Source: Paenibacillus baekrokdamisoli (GTDB taxonomy: Bacteria; Bacillota; Bacilli; Paenibacillales; Paenibacillaceae). Taken from it: 64,000 nt of DNA. Every line of letters starts with the position of its first letter. The stretch's first letter is position 1. Shown here piece after piece: positions 1 to 8,696 of the stretch. The notes beneath the pieces were generated by a model. It was not told where the DNA came from. It saw only the letters and a program-made list of their open reading frames with translations, and made no database searches. A program made the position numbers and the translations under genes. The DNA is taken from assembly GCF_003945345.1 (NCBI RefSeq), contig NZ_AP019308.1, positions 1,302,001 through 1,366,000 of the forward strand, written 5' to 3'.

Positions 1-1
1 G

Positions 2-496
2 ATGATGTATCAGATCCTTAATGCCATCAACGACAAACGGGAGACAGAAGGCAAAAGTATTAACTCCTACCTAGTGATTAATACTGACGAACCATACGCT
101 CCTGAAGTTATCGAGATCCTCAAACGAAACGGTCATTGGGGTCCTAGTAATGCGGACGCTACAAAGCCTGTAACAATTAACGGCTTGGTCAAGGCGGCCC
201 ATCAAAACGCCATCGATAAAGGATGGTATGAAGAGCCGCGCAGCTTCGGTGAATGTATTGCACTAATGCACAGTGAGCTTTCGGAAGCGCTGGAAGATCA
301 CCGTAATGGTCACGGCTTTACGGAAGTGTACTTCGAAGGCGACAAGCCATGTGGCATCCCTACGGAGCTAGCGGATACGGTCATTCGGATATTCGATACT
401 TGTGGTCATCTCGGTATCGATCTGGAAGCCGCAATAGCTCAGAAGATGACCTATAACGCTACAAGGCCACATCGACATGGCGGTAAGAAGCTATGA
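2..496 (+). CDS. MazG-like nucleotide pyrophosphohydrolase
   Basis: Probable all-alpha NTP pyrophosphohydrolase that would trim the nucleotide pool during phage DNA synthesis. The C-terminal ~100 residues show the MazG-like acidic helices HSELSEALED and ELADTVIRIFD, which carry the ExxE and ExxD metal-binding pattern. The first ~50 residues are unlike the family and may be a separate extension. The frame is open at the window edge, so the true start could lie upstream. Its stop overlaps the start of the clamp-like gene (ATGAG junction), placing it in the replication operon. Confidence 0.7.
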   Translation: MMYQILNAINDKRETEGKSINSYLVINTDEPYAPEVIEILKRNGHWGPSNADATKPVTINGLVKAAHQNAIDKGWYEEPRSFGECIALMHSELSEALEDHRNGHGFTEVYFEGDKPCGIPTELADTVIRIFDTCGHLGIDLEAAIAQKMTYNATRPHRHGGKKL

Positions 497-1122
497 GTAA
501 AACGCTCTCGAAAGCGGAAATTGTCAGTAAATTTGCCAAACAATTCGCTTCATCTGGAAACACCGGTAGGCCTGTGCTTGAGGGTATTCATTATGGTACT
601 GATGGTACCGCCTTTGTTACAAATGCTCATTTTGGACTTCGTGTCTCTAACGTCCATAGCTTTCAGCAGTCAGTTACATTGCATGCAAAATCTGGGCAGC
701 CAATCGAAGGCATATATCCAGATTTTAGCAAGGTTTTTCCTACAGACTTTCATGAGGAAATTGAAATCCTTCAGGCTGGCGTTCCAGATGCTTTGCTCGC
801 GGCACAGTGCATTGCCTTGGTAGCGTCCAAACTCAGTAAGAAAGCCCCAATCGCGGGAATGGAGATTATAGATGGGGAAATTAACCTCACAATTGAAAAC
901 AAGCCAAATGGGATGGAAATGACTGCAAAGCTCGGTGAAGCTCCGGTCAGAAGTAGGTCGCTTCGCATGTTCAATGCTGAATACTTCCTAACTGCTCTGT
1001 CCGTATTCGATGCGGCAAATTCATCCGTAACAATTAAATTACGTGGTCCTTTGGATCCAATCGTGCTTTCAAATAACAACGGCATTGATATTTTGATTTT
1101 GCCATTTCGAGTGGCTGCATGA
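493..1122 (+). CDS. Sliding-clamp-like (DnaN-like) phage protein
   Basis: This 209-residue protein resembles a shortened DNA polymerase III beta clamp. The last ~50 residues follow the clamp C-terminal pattern: a helix (FNAEYFLTALSVFDA), strands ending in GPLDPIVLS, and a final ILPFRV that matches the usual LIMPVRL ending. A bacterial clamp has about 370 residues in three domains, so this would be roughly two domains or a diverged version. It overlaps the DNA polymerase gene by 4 bp, which fits a processivity role for that enzyme. The family call comes from pattern recognition, not a search. Confidence 0.55.
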   Translation: MSKTLSKAEIVSKFAKQFASSGNTGRPVLEGIHYGTDGTAFVTNAHFGLRVSNVHSFQQSVTLHAKSGQPIEGIYPDFSKVFPTDFHEEIEILQAGVPDALLAAQCIALVASKLSKKAPIAGMEIIDGEINLTIENKPNGMEMTAKLGEAPVRSRSLRMFNAEYFLTALSVFDAANSSVTIKLRGPLDPIVLSNNNGIDILILPFRVAA

Positions 1123-3059
1123 CCGTTCTCCGGATAGATATTGAAACGTATTCATCTGTCGATCTTATCAAATGCGGTGTTTACAAATACGTCAATTCAC
1201 CTGACTTCGAAATCTTGCTATTCGGATATGCCTTTGATGATGAACCGGTTCAAATCATTGATCTGCTAGATTTTGAGGATATTCCTCAGCTTGTCCTAAC
1301 GGCTCTTACTGCCCCTGAGATCATCAAGCAGGCGTTTAACGCAGCGTTCGAGCGGACTTGTATAGCCAAGCACTTCGGCATACCGATGCCAGCTGAACAG
1401 TGGCGTTGTACAGCAGTTCATGCACTCTATCTTGGTCTTCCTAACTATCTAGAGGGCGTCGGCAATGTGCTGGACGTTGAAGTCAAGAAGGATACAGCTG
1501 GTAAAGCTCTTATCAAATATTTTTCCGTACCGTGTAAGCCGACCAAGGTCAACGGAGGCCGGTCCCGTAATTATCCGCATCATGCACAGGAGAAATGGGA
1601 GGCTTACAAGGCTTATTGTGGTCAAGACGTTGAATCAGAAAGAGAGATTAGCCGGGTGCTGGACAAGCATCCGGTTCCTGACTCCGAGTGGCAGCTGTGG
1701 GTACTAGATCAACAGATTAACGACCGTGGCGTTCAGCTCGATCCGCAGCTGGTAGAGAACGCAATCGCTTGCGATGAACAGTATAAGAAAAAGCTAATGG
1801 CTGAAGCTGTTGAACTGACCGGGCTATCTAACCCAAATAGTGGAGCTCAAATGAAAGCTTGGTTGCTAGAAGCTGAGGGCATCGAGGTCGAGAGCCTGAC
1901 TAAGGATACCGTACCGCTTCTAATGAATGAAGTGGACAGCGATGCGGCTAAACGTGTGCTGGAGCTGAGACAAGAGCTCAGCAAGACGAGTGTTAAAAAG
2001 TACCAGGCCATGCAGCGGGCTATCTGTAGTGACGGACGAGTGCGGGGGCTGCTTCAGTTCTACGGCGCCGGGCGTACTGGGCGATGGGCAGGGAGACTCG
2101 TTCAGGTGCAGAACTTGCCACGGAATTACCTTTCTGATTTAGGGCTTGCGAGAGAGCTTCTGCTGGAAGGGAATTATGAATTGCTCGAGATGCTATTCGA
2201 AAGCGTGTCAGATGTTCTCTCCCAGTTGATTCGAACAGCTTTCGTAGCATCCGTTTCTAATAGGTTTCGAGTGGCTGACTTCTCGGCTATCGAGGCGCGT
2301 GTTATTGCATGGCTGGCTGATGAAGTATGGAGGCTAGACGTTTTCAATGGACACGGGAAGATATATGAAGCCTCGGCAGCACAAATGTTCAAGATTCCGA
2401 TCGATGAGGTTTCCAAGGATGATCGGCAGCGAGGGAAGGTTGCAGAACTGGCACTCGGTTACGGTGGAGGCCCGAATGCGCTGATCGCAATGGGTGCGCT
2501 TGATAAAGGGATGCAAGAAGAGGAACTGCAGCCGCTTGTTGATGCGTGGAGAGCAGCAAGCCCGAATATCAAGAAGTTCTGGAAGGATGCAGAGCGCACG
2601 GCCATTCAAGCCGTAGAGGTGCCCGGCAAAGAGTGGAAGCTGCATCACGGTATCTCGTTCCAAATGACAGGCGGGACATTGTTCTGTAGGTTGCCCTCTG
2701 GTAGGAAGCTTGCTTACTATAAGCCGCGGCTGGAGCAAGGGACTTATGGCAAGCAGCTTAGCTACGAAGGCGTTAATGATAAGAAGCAATGGGCACGGTT
2801 ACGGACTTACGGCGGAAAGCTGGTGGAGAATATTGTCCAAGCTGTCGCGCGGGATTGTCTGGCTGAGTCTATGATTCGTCTTGATGCAAATAATTACCGA
2901 ATCGTTATGCATGTACATGATGAGGTCATTATCGACGAGCCAAGTGAGTTCGATTCCCTTGAAGAGATATGCGAGATTATGGGGCAGCCGATCGGATGGG
3001 CTCCAGGACTACTGCTTCGAGCTGACGGATTCGAGACTTATTTCTATAAAAAAGATTGA
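1119..3059 (+). CDS. Phage family A DNA polymerase with 3'-5' exonuclease domain
   Basis: Replicative DNA polymerase of the Pol I family (646 residues), without the 5' nuclease domain of cellular Pol I. The exonuclease shows motif I (RIDIET, D7 and E9), motif II (FNAAFE) and motif III (YCGQD, D about 170). The polymerase domain shows motif A (DFSAIEAR, about 387), motif B (RQRGKVAELALGYGGG, about 436) and motif C (HDE, about 600). All key residues are present and the length is typical for phages of this group. It follows the clamp-like gene with a 4-bp overlap. Prophage 2 has no counterpart. Confidence 0.93.
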   Translation: MTVLRIDIETYSSVDLIKCGVYKYVNSPDFEILLFGYAFDDEPVQIIDLLDFEDIPQLVLTALTAPEIIKQAFNAAFERTCIAKHFGIPMPAEQWRCTAVHALYLGLPNYLEGVGNVLDVEVKKDTAGKALIKYFSVPCKPTKVNGGRSRNYPHHAQEKWEAYKAYCGQDVESEREISRVLDKHPVPDSEWQLWVLDQQINDRGVQLDPQLVENAIACDEQYKKKLMAEAVELTGLSNPNSGAQMKAWLLEAEGIEVESLTKDTVPLLMNEVDSDAAKRVLELRQELSKTSVKKYQAMQRAICSDGRVRGLLQFYGAGRTGRWAGRLVQVQNLPRNYLSDLGLARELLLEGNYELLEMLFESVSDVLSQLIRTAFVASVSNRFRVADFSAIEARVIAWLADEVWRLDVFNGHGKIYEASAAQMFKIPIDEVSKDDRQRGKVAELALGYGGGPNALIAMGALDKGMQEEELQPLVDAWRAASPNIKKFWKDAERTAIQAVEVPGKEWKLHHGISFQMTGGTLFCRLPSGRKLAYYKPRLEQGTYGKQLSYEGVNDKKQWARLRTYGGKLVENIVQAVARDCLAESMIRLDANNYRIVMHVHDEVIIDEPSEFDSLEEICEIMGQPIGWAPGLLLRADGFETYFYKKD

Positions 3060-3061
3060 TA

Positions 3062-3934
3062 TTAACTTGCTACTCCAATTTCCTGTAAGACCTTATGCAT
3101 GAATTCAATTAAGACGGCATCATCAACAAAATGATTATTTCCAAATTCCCTTTTGACGTATTCTTTTATGTGTCTTAGCAATGCGGACAGATCACCTGAA
3201 TCAACATAGAGCTTTAAATCATTTAGTGAGAGTTTTTGTTTATTTGAGTATTCCACCACGCCAAGTTTAACATGAAACTGGATGTCAGCAAGACTCACTT
3301 GGGATTTATTAGAATTTTGTTCTCTATTAGATGGTCTAGTTTGATATCTCTTTAATACGGAAATTTCTGATTGAATTTCACCTAGCATAGAAATAATTAA
3401 ATTATCTGGAGTGACGGTAGTTTCTTCAAGAGCTGCAACCTTAAATTGTCCGAAATTTTTTAGAAATGTCGAGTGTTCAGGGTCATTAATGGAGTTTTCA
3501 TAGGTGGCGACTATCTTTCTTGCAAGATTCTCTTTAAATTCAACAATCTTACTGAATCGTAAATCTCTTGGATATATAAGATGTTCAATAACTTGGGTAT
3601 CAAAGGAAAAGCCTGTCTCCACATCTTTAATAATGATTGTAGGTTTATCAAAAGCTAGCCTCATTCCAAGCTCAAACATTACATTGGCGTTTTTACAGCT
3701 TACATCACAAACCACCACGTCAGCATTGTAGATATTTTGAACAATACGTTTCTGTATAACACCTACATCTTCTGATTCACTTACGATTTTAGAAGTGCAT
3801 TTGTACTTGGTAATGCTTGCGACTGCCTCAGTTATGATGTTACGCACATCTGTCCAGTGTTCAGCAGAACAGCCATCGATAGCAGCAATAGGCATAATGA
3901 ATCCTATTTCAAGAGTTTGTTTTATATCCGTCAT
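3062..3934 (-). CDS. Nucleoside 2-deoxyribosyltransferase-like / TIR-like protein (candidate defence gene)
   Basis: A 290-residue protein on the opposite strand to the replication operon. Its N-terminal ~140 residues form a Rossmann-like fold with the motifs NADVVVCDVS (about 73-80) and NVMFELGMRLAF (Glu about 88). This is the pattern of nucleoside 2-deoxyribosyltransferase-like and TIR-like domains found in many bacterial defence effectors. The C-terminal half is helical and unassigned. The stop lies 2 bp from the end of the polymerase gene. Reverse orientation, an AT-richer composition and the lack of a counterpart in prophage 2 mark it as acquired cargo. The enzymatic activity and defence role are inferred. 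Confidence 0.6.
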   Translation of the reverse strand: MTDIKQTLEIGFIMPIAAIDGCSAEHWTDVRNIITEAVASITKYKCTSKIVSESEDVGVIQKRIVQNIYNADVVVCDVSCKNANVMFELGMRLAFDKPTIIIKDVETGFSFDTQVIEHLIYPRDLRFSKIVEFKENLARKIVATYENSINDPEHSTFLKNFGQFKVAALEETTVTPDNLIISMLGEIQSEISVLKRYQTRPSNREQNSNKSQVSLADIQFHVKLGVVEYSNKQKLSLNDLKLYVDSGDLSALLRHIKEYVKREFGNNHFVDDAVLIEFMHKVLQEIGVAS

Positions 3935-4007
3935 AAGAGCCTCCTATTTTCATGAACAATAGGAACATTGTACCAAAATAATAGATTAGTAGAAAGGAAT
4001 GATTCCT

Positions 4008-4250
4008 TTGACTAAAGACAACGTTAACCATCCAGTTCATTACATGGCTGGCGGTATTGAGTGCATCGATGCCATTGAGGCAGCGACTACCGGATTGGTA
4101 GGAGGCCAAGCGTATAACACAGGTGCGGCGATTAAATACTTGTGGCGTTGGAGTCGGAAAAATGGCATCGAGGATTTGCAAAAGGCACGGTGGTATATCG
4201 ATCGGTTGATTACCGATCTCGCAGGTGAAAGCAATGATAAATCCGTATGA
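4008..4250 (+). CDS. DUF3310 family phage protein
   Basis: Small protein of the DUF3310 family, common in phage replication regions and of unknown biochemical role. The family pattern is clear: NVNHPVHY near the N-terminus, then GIECIDAIEA and a helix with AIKYLWRWSRKNG and ARWYIDRLI. The frame has an ATG at 3999, but the ribosome-binding site AGAAAGGA touches it, so the TTG at 4008, nine bases further on, is preferred. It begins just after the divergent reverse-strand gene, so it needs its own promoter or readthrough from upstream. Confidence 0.75.
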   Translation: MTKDNVNHPVHYMAGGIECIDAIEAATTGLVGGQAYNTGAAIKYLWRWSRKNGIEDLQKARWYIDRLITDLAGESNDKSV

Positions 4251-4728
4251 CTTCTATATCACTCCGGATGAGTACACCCGGGCAGCGAAGAACGGGGTTA
4301 GCGCTGTAAGGGTAGCCCAGCGGGTAAGGGCGTTGGGCTGGTCGAAGGAGAAGGCGATCACTACCCCTAGCCGAGTTAAGAAGGATCGGAGTCATTGGCG
4401 CAAGGTAGCGGAAGCCAATGGTATTGGGGGACCAACATTCTACGATCGACTACGGCGTGGCTGGACCGAAGAAAGGGCGGCTAAAGAGCCGCTCTGCTCA
4501 CCAGAACGGCAGGTCGAGTTTGCCGCGCAAGCGAGAAAAACCGTACAGGTATATTCCGACGAGATTATCAACCTACGTAAGGCTAACGGAATCAACCGGC
4601 AGACATTCCACTACCGTACCCGCGTTATGAAGTGGTCACCGGAGCGAGCTGCTTCGGAGCCCGTCATGAGTCGGCAGCAGGTTGGACGGTTAGGTGCTCA
4701 GCGGTTACGGTCGCAACGAGTTGAATGA
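4234..4728 (+). CDS. Phage protein with repeated helix-turn-helix-like units
   Basis: Basic protein of about 164 residues built from three similar ~45-residue units. Each has a YxR or FYDRLRRGW-like helix pair followed by a W-[ST]-x-E-[RK]-A motif (GWSKEKAITTP, GWTEERAAKEP, KWSPERAASEP). The arrangement suggests repeated DNA-binding helices, but the family is not recognised with certainty. AGGTGA at 4223-4228 supports the ATG at 4234; the GTG at 4225 is an alternative. It overlaps the DUF3310 gene by 17 bp, so the two are probably co-translated. Confidence 0.55.
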   Translation: MINPYDFYITPDEYTRAAKNGVSAVRVAQRVRALGWSKEKAITTPSRVKKDRSHWRKVAEANGIGGPTFYDRLRRGWTEERAAKEPLCSPERQVEFAAQARKTVQVYSDEIINLRKANGINRQTFHYRTRVMKWSPERAASEPVMSRQQVGRLGAQRLRSQRVE

Positions 4729-4756
4729 CATGTATCTGGATGAATAGGGTGAGAAC

Positions 4757-4972
4757 ATGGGGATAAGGCCCAAAGTAGGCTCATGGGTAGAACTAAAAGC
4801 TTGGCAATGTAACATTGGCGAACAAGCGCCGCCGACTCCTTGGAAAGCGGAAGTTTTAGAAATAGAACCACCATTTTCTCATTTTCCTGCCTTATATGTC
4901 ATCGCAAGGAAACATGATGGTAGAATTCTCAAAGCGTTTAGCAGTGAATTCAAAGGTTATGCATCTGAATGA
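4757..4972 (+). CDS. Hypothetical phage protein (71 aa)
   Basis: Short protein of unknown function. It starts with ATG eight bases after a GGGTGAGAAC ribosome-binding region. The sequence is rich in W, E and P, with strands around VGSWVELKAW and WKAEVLEIEPP, which may form a small beta barrel. No motif is recognised. It is the last forward gene before the reverse-strand TIR-like gene. Confidence 0.45.
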   Translation: MGIRPKVGSWVELKAWQCNIGEQAPPTPWKAEVLEIEPPFSHFPALYVIARKHDGRILKAFSSEFKGYASE

Positions 4973-4993
4973 ATACAGTAATACGTGACAATC

Positions 4994-5019
4994 AAAAAAA
5001 GACACCTTTGAAAGGTGTC
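4994..5019 (-). terminator. Intrinsic terminator of the TIR-like gene
   Basis: A perfect hairpin (GACACC, loop, GGTGTC, extended by TTTGAAA) at 5001-5019 is followed, on the reverse strand, by seven U residues at 4994-5000. It lies 45 bp past the stop of the reverse-strand TIR-like gene and so closes an independent transcription unit. There is no U-run on the forward strand. Confidence 0.75.
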
Positions 5020-5063
5020 ATGAGAATTTACTTTTAAGGGTACGGAGGGGTGGAGGTAGACAG

Positions 5064-5903
5064 CTATTTAATGATTCCTTCACGTTTTAGAACGCGCTGG
5101 ATTTCATAGAAAGCCTGTTCAATGTTCTCTCCAGAAAATCCAATATATTGCAGACCATCAACATTAGAGAAATCATCAAGTCCATCTTGGCGTAATATCA
5201 CAACCTTATTAAATCCCAGTTTACCTTGAAATAATCCTGCTTCATGAACAACGTTTTGCCGTGCTCTAATTTTACCTTCTGCTGTCTCGTCCTCAGCAGT
5301 AAGTATCAAAATAGCAAATGTAGCTCGTTCTAAAAAGTTTTGAAGAACAGGAATAATAGATTCCCCAACATGAGTTTCAGACTCAAAGGAAAATGAATTG
5401 ATTCCATAATCATCGTGTAGGAAGGTCTTTACTCGTGCCCATAACTTGCTTCTACCATGCCCAATAAATACAGACTGAGGCTTGGGGATTGTAGATATTG
5501 AAACTTGATGAGGGGGTGTAGGGGTGGAAGCGATAGGGAATAGCTCTAACCTGCCTAGAATTGACTCTAAAGTAGAAATTTTTGAATGTAGGTAATCTAG
5601 GAAAATCCTATATTCGTCATGCCAGCTTTGAGAAATAAAAGATATAGATGATGAGGCATCGTATTCATCGGAGATTTCATTAGTAGTAAACAGACTTTTT
5701 AGCAACAAGGTATTATAATCGTTCCATTTCTTAAAAGACGCTTCAGCATGTTTCAATTCATTTTCAGAAAGAACTTCAAATCGAATGAGTATATATCCCT
5801 CATTTATTCGAGGTTTGATTTTGGAAGCGACCTCTTCCATAGGTGCTTTTAATTCGAGAATATTCTCATCAGAATTATTATTTCTTGCTGGTTTACTTGC
5901 CAC
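5064..5903 (-). CDS. TIR-like domain protein (predicted nucleotide-binding, Cap12-like)
   Basis: 279-residue protein whose C-terminal ~140 residues match the 'predicted nucleotide-binding protein containing TIR-like domain' family (PF10137), found in CBASS Cap12 and Pycsar effectors. Visible motifs are SVFIGHGRS (about 143), a hydrophobic strand AILILTAED, and NVVHEAGLFQGKLG, whose Glu (about 222) is the expected NAD-cleaving residue. The N-terminal ~130 residues are helical and could be the sensor part. It is reverse-oriented inside the phage replication module with its own terminator, which marks it as cargo. No cyclase gene is adjacent, so it is not a standard CBASS. NADase activity is inferred from the family. 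Confidence 0.75.
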   Translation of the reverse strand: MASKPARNNNSDENILELKAPMEEVASKIKPRINEGYILIRFEVLSENELKHAEASFKKWNDYNTLLLKSLFTTNEISDEYDASSSISFISQSWHDEYRIFLDYLHSKISTLESILGRLELFPIASTPTPPHQVSISTIPKPQSVFIGHGRSKLWARVKTFLHDDYGINSFSFESETHVGESIIPVLQNFLERATFAILILTAEDETAEGKIRARQNVVHEAGLFQGKLGFNKVVILRQDGLDDFSNVDGLQYIGFSGENIEQAFYEIQRVLKREGIIK

Positions 5904-6050
5904 GAGATAACCCCTATTCTCACATGTATTTTTCCAACTCGATCTATAACAAATTTCTACAGAGAGTATTTTTTTTTATCTCTCTGTAATTGCTAGATTC
6001 TATTATATTTTACAAGGTAAAGTTTTACAAATAGGAGGACGTGAGATTAC

Positions 6051-8420
6051 ATGCATGATGTCGAACTAGCTATCGCGTTCGGTCGGAACCGAAGCGACAC
6101 GAATTGGAAAAATGAATACCTCAGCTGGGGCGAGTTTGTGCAGCGTATCAGCAGCGTTCGCCGTACGACCGAAACGATGGCCGAGTACGACATGCTGACT
6201 GTCCCAGCTAAAGGAAAGGTGAAGGATGGGGCTGCTTTCGTTGGTGGCCTTGTCCAAGGGGGGCGTAGGAAGAAAGAGAACGTTGATGCCCGCTGCCTGA
6301 TTACGCTTGACGTGGACCATGCGGACGATGACTTCATGTTTAGCCTTGATCTTATTCTTGGCGGTAACGCGCATATTATTTACTCGACGCACAGCCATCG
6401 GCCGGACAAGCCGAAATATCGTATCGTCATTCCGACAAGCCGAGAGATGAGTCCGGATGAATATGCGGCGAGCTCACGGAAGCTGGCTGCTAACATCGGC
6501 ATGCGGCATTTCGATAAGACGACATTCGACGTACATCGGCTGATGTACCTGCCAAGCTGTTCGAGTGATGCCAGTCCAGTATTTACCGAGATCGAGGGCG
6601 AACTGGTTGACATAGACGAGCTGCTGGAAGAGTACGAGGATTGGACGGACCCGACGCAATGGGATCGGCATCCGGATGAAGAAGCGCAGCGCCGAACAGC
6701 TTCTAAGATGGAAGATCCACGCGAGAAGAGCGGCGTAATCGGCGCCTTCTGCCGACACTACTCTATCAGCGGAGCAATAGAGACGTTCTTGTCAGAGGCT
6801 TATGAGCCGACAGCCGTAGAGGATCGATACACCTTTACTGGATCCGCCTCACACGGTGGCCTTGTCATCTACGATCAAGATACCTTTGCTTTCTCTCATC
6901 ATGAGTCGGACCCGATCAGCGGGCGAGAGGTTAACGCGTTCGATCTTGTCAGGCTTCATAAGTTTAAGGACCTTGATGACAATACCAGTGACAAGACAAA
7001 CGTGACTAAGCTGCCTTCGTTCCAAGCTATGATGGAGTTCGCTATGGGCGATGAATCGGTTATGCGTGAGGTTATAGCTGATGAGTTCGGTGATATGGAT
7101 GATCTCGATGAAGGAGCGATCGACTGGATGGCGAAGCTTGAACGTAATAAGAAAAACCCGAAAATCATATTATCTAATGCACGTAATGTTGAACTTATAC
7201 TAACTAATGGGGCTTTAAAGGACGTGCTTGCCTACGATGCTTTCAAGAATGCGGAGGTTGTGAAGAATGCCCTGCCTTGGCGCAAGCGTGAGCGGCCCAA
7301 TTCCGATTATGAACCATGGCTTGGGGCCGATGATCGTAGACTGCAGCACTATATTAGTAAGAAGTACAATATCAAGTCAGCAGATACGGTTAAAAATGCA
7401 CTAACGGAAGTCGTACACGGCAACACCTTCCATCCGGTAAAGAGCTATCTTGAAGAACAGCGATGGGATGGAGTGCCGCGACTGGAGCGAATGTTCATCG
7501 AATATCTTGGGGCCGAGGATACGGCCTATGTAAGAGCAGTGACGCGAAAGATGTTCGTTGCCGCTATCAAGCGAATCTATGAACCTGGTTGCAAATTCGA
7601 CTATATGCTGGTCCTTGTGGGGCCGCAGGGCGTAGGTAAGAGCAGTTTGCTCGCGAAAATGGGGAAGCAGTGGTTCTCTGATTCACTGAAGACCTTTGAT
7701 AGCAAAGAGGCGGGGGAACACCTACAAGGCGCATGGGTTATTGAGATCGGTGAGCTGGCGGCTATGAAGAAGGCTGAGGTCGATGAGATCAAGCAGTTCC
7801 TCTCTAAAGAAAGCGATCGATATCGGGTAGCTTACGACCGTATGGTCACGGACTTCCCGCGTAAATGCGTATTCTTCGGAACGACTAATAATAGTAACTT
7901 CCTCCAGGATGCAACGGGTAATCGTCGCTTCTGGCCTGTGACTGTTGATCCTGACAAACGAACCAAGAACCATTTTACGGAGCTTACGGATACTGTTGTT
8001 GGGCAACTATGGGCAGAAGCGCTTTGCTTGTATAAGGACAAGGAGTCGCTTGAGCTTGATAGTGCAATGTATGCGGAGGCACAAGCAATGCAAGAGCGGC
8101 ACATGGACACAGATCCACGGGAAGGACTTATTCAGGAGTATCTCGATACCCTACTGCCGGAAAATTGGGATGAGTTAGATGAGTATGATCGACGGGAATA
8201 TCTGCGGACACCCACGGGCAGTGTGCAACGAACAAAGGTTTGCCCTGCCGAGGTTTGGGTGGAGTGCCTTGAATCCCCACTCAAGCTGTTTAAATCATGG
8301 GAGTCCAAAGCGATATGCGACATCATTAGAAGGATGCCGGAATGGCGTGAGAGGATGCCAGAAAAAACAAGGTTTAAACTATACGGACGGCAAAAAACAT
8401 TTGAAAGAAGTGTCACCTAA
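6051..8420 (+). CDS. VapE-type primase/helicase (virulence-associated E family)
   Basis: 789-residue replication protein. The N-terminal third contains an archaeo-eukaryotic-primase-like segment (CLITLDVDHAD, about 83-93). The C-terminal third is a VapE/D5-like superfamily 3 ATPase with Walker A GPQGVGKSS (about 524) and a Walker B-like strand WVIEIGELAAM (about 563), then FFGTTN and RRFWPV. Such proteins prime and unwind at the phage origin. AGGAGG lies 12 bp before the start. A close paralogue sits at 43876. Iteron-like repeats begin in its last codons, which suggests that this protein or a partner acts on the adjacent candidate origin. Confidence 0.88.
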   Translation: MHDVELAIAFGRNRSDTNWKNEYLSWGEFVQRISSVRRTTETMAEYDMLTVPAKGKVKDGAAFVGGLVQGGRRKKENVDARCLITLDVDHADDDFMFSLDLILGGNAHIIYSTHSHRPDKPKYRIVIPTSREMSPDEYAASSRKLAANIGMRHFDKTTFDVHRLMYLPSCSSDASPVFTEIEGELVDIDELLEEYEDWTDPTQWDRHPDEEAQRRTASKMEDPREKSGVIGAFCRHYSISGAIETFLSEAYEPTAVEDRYTFTGSASHGGLVIYDQDTFAFSHHESDPISGREVNAFDLVRLHKFKDLDDNTSDKTNVTKLPSFQAMMEFAMGDESVMREVIADEFGDMDDLDEGAIDWMAKLERNKKNPKIILSNARNVELILTNGALKDVLAYDAFKNAEVVKNALPWRKRERPNSDYEPWLGADDRRLQHYISKKYNIKSADTVKNALTEVVHGNTFHPVKSYLEEQRWDGVPRLERMFIEYLGAEDTAYVRAVTRKMFVAAIKRIYEPGCKFDYMLVLVGPQGVGKSSLLAKMGKQWFSDSLKTFDSKEAGEHLQGAWVIEIGELAAMKKAEVDEIKQFLSKESDRYRVAYDRMVTDFPRKCVFFGTTNNSNFLQDATGNRRFWPVTVDPDKRTKNHFTELTDTVVGQLWAEALCLYKDKESLELDSAMYAEAQAMQERHMDTDPREGLIQEYLDTLLPENWDELDEYDRREYLRTPTGSVQRTKVCPAEVWVECLESPLKLFKSWESKAICDIIRRMPEWRERMPEKTRFKLYGRQKTFERSVT

Positions 8421-8675
8421 AGAAAAGGGGCTGAGTGACAGAGTGACAGTAAATGTCACCGTGTCACCGAGAATGTCACTGTAAAAAAAGTGTTGCAGTG
8501 ACACCTTTAAGCCAAGTACAGCAAGGGTTTGGAAGCTGCTGTCACTACTGTCACTCTAATTATCTTATATATAGAGTAAATGTAATTAGCATAGTAAGCT
8601 GTGCGCCCGTATGTATGCTAAACGCGTATTTCGCCTAATACGCGTATATGTGCGGACATCGGTGACAAAGTGACA
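8411..8675. repeat. Candidate replication origin: TGTCAC/GTGACA iterons
   Basis: Eleven exact copies of TGTCAC or its complement lie within 265 bp. Forward copies start at 8411, 8454, 8462, 8474, 8540 and 8549; complement copies start at 8435, 8443, 8498, 8662 and 8670. Several form 8-9 bp-spaced pairs, and 8435-8467 is symmetric: two GTGACA followed by two TGTCAC. An AT-rich stretch (8555-8595) separates the last clusters. No gene is seen between 8421 and 8696. The position after vapE and the matching layout in prophage 2 point to an initiator-binding array with a DNA-unwinding region. Confidence 0.65.
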
Positions 8676-8696
8676 AGCTATTTCGGGAGGTAGGCT

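Noticed and set aside
3062..5903. Complete CBASS operon
   Set aside because: A TIR-like Cap12-type domain is present, but no CD-NTase or Cap2/Cap3 gene is nearby.
6047..6758. Several reverse-strand reading frames over vapE
   Set aside because: They are shadows of a strongly coding forward gene; the second vapE has similar but unconserved shadows.
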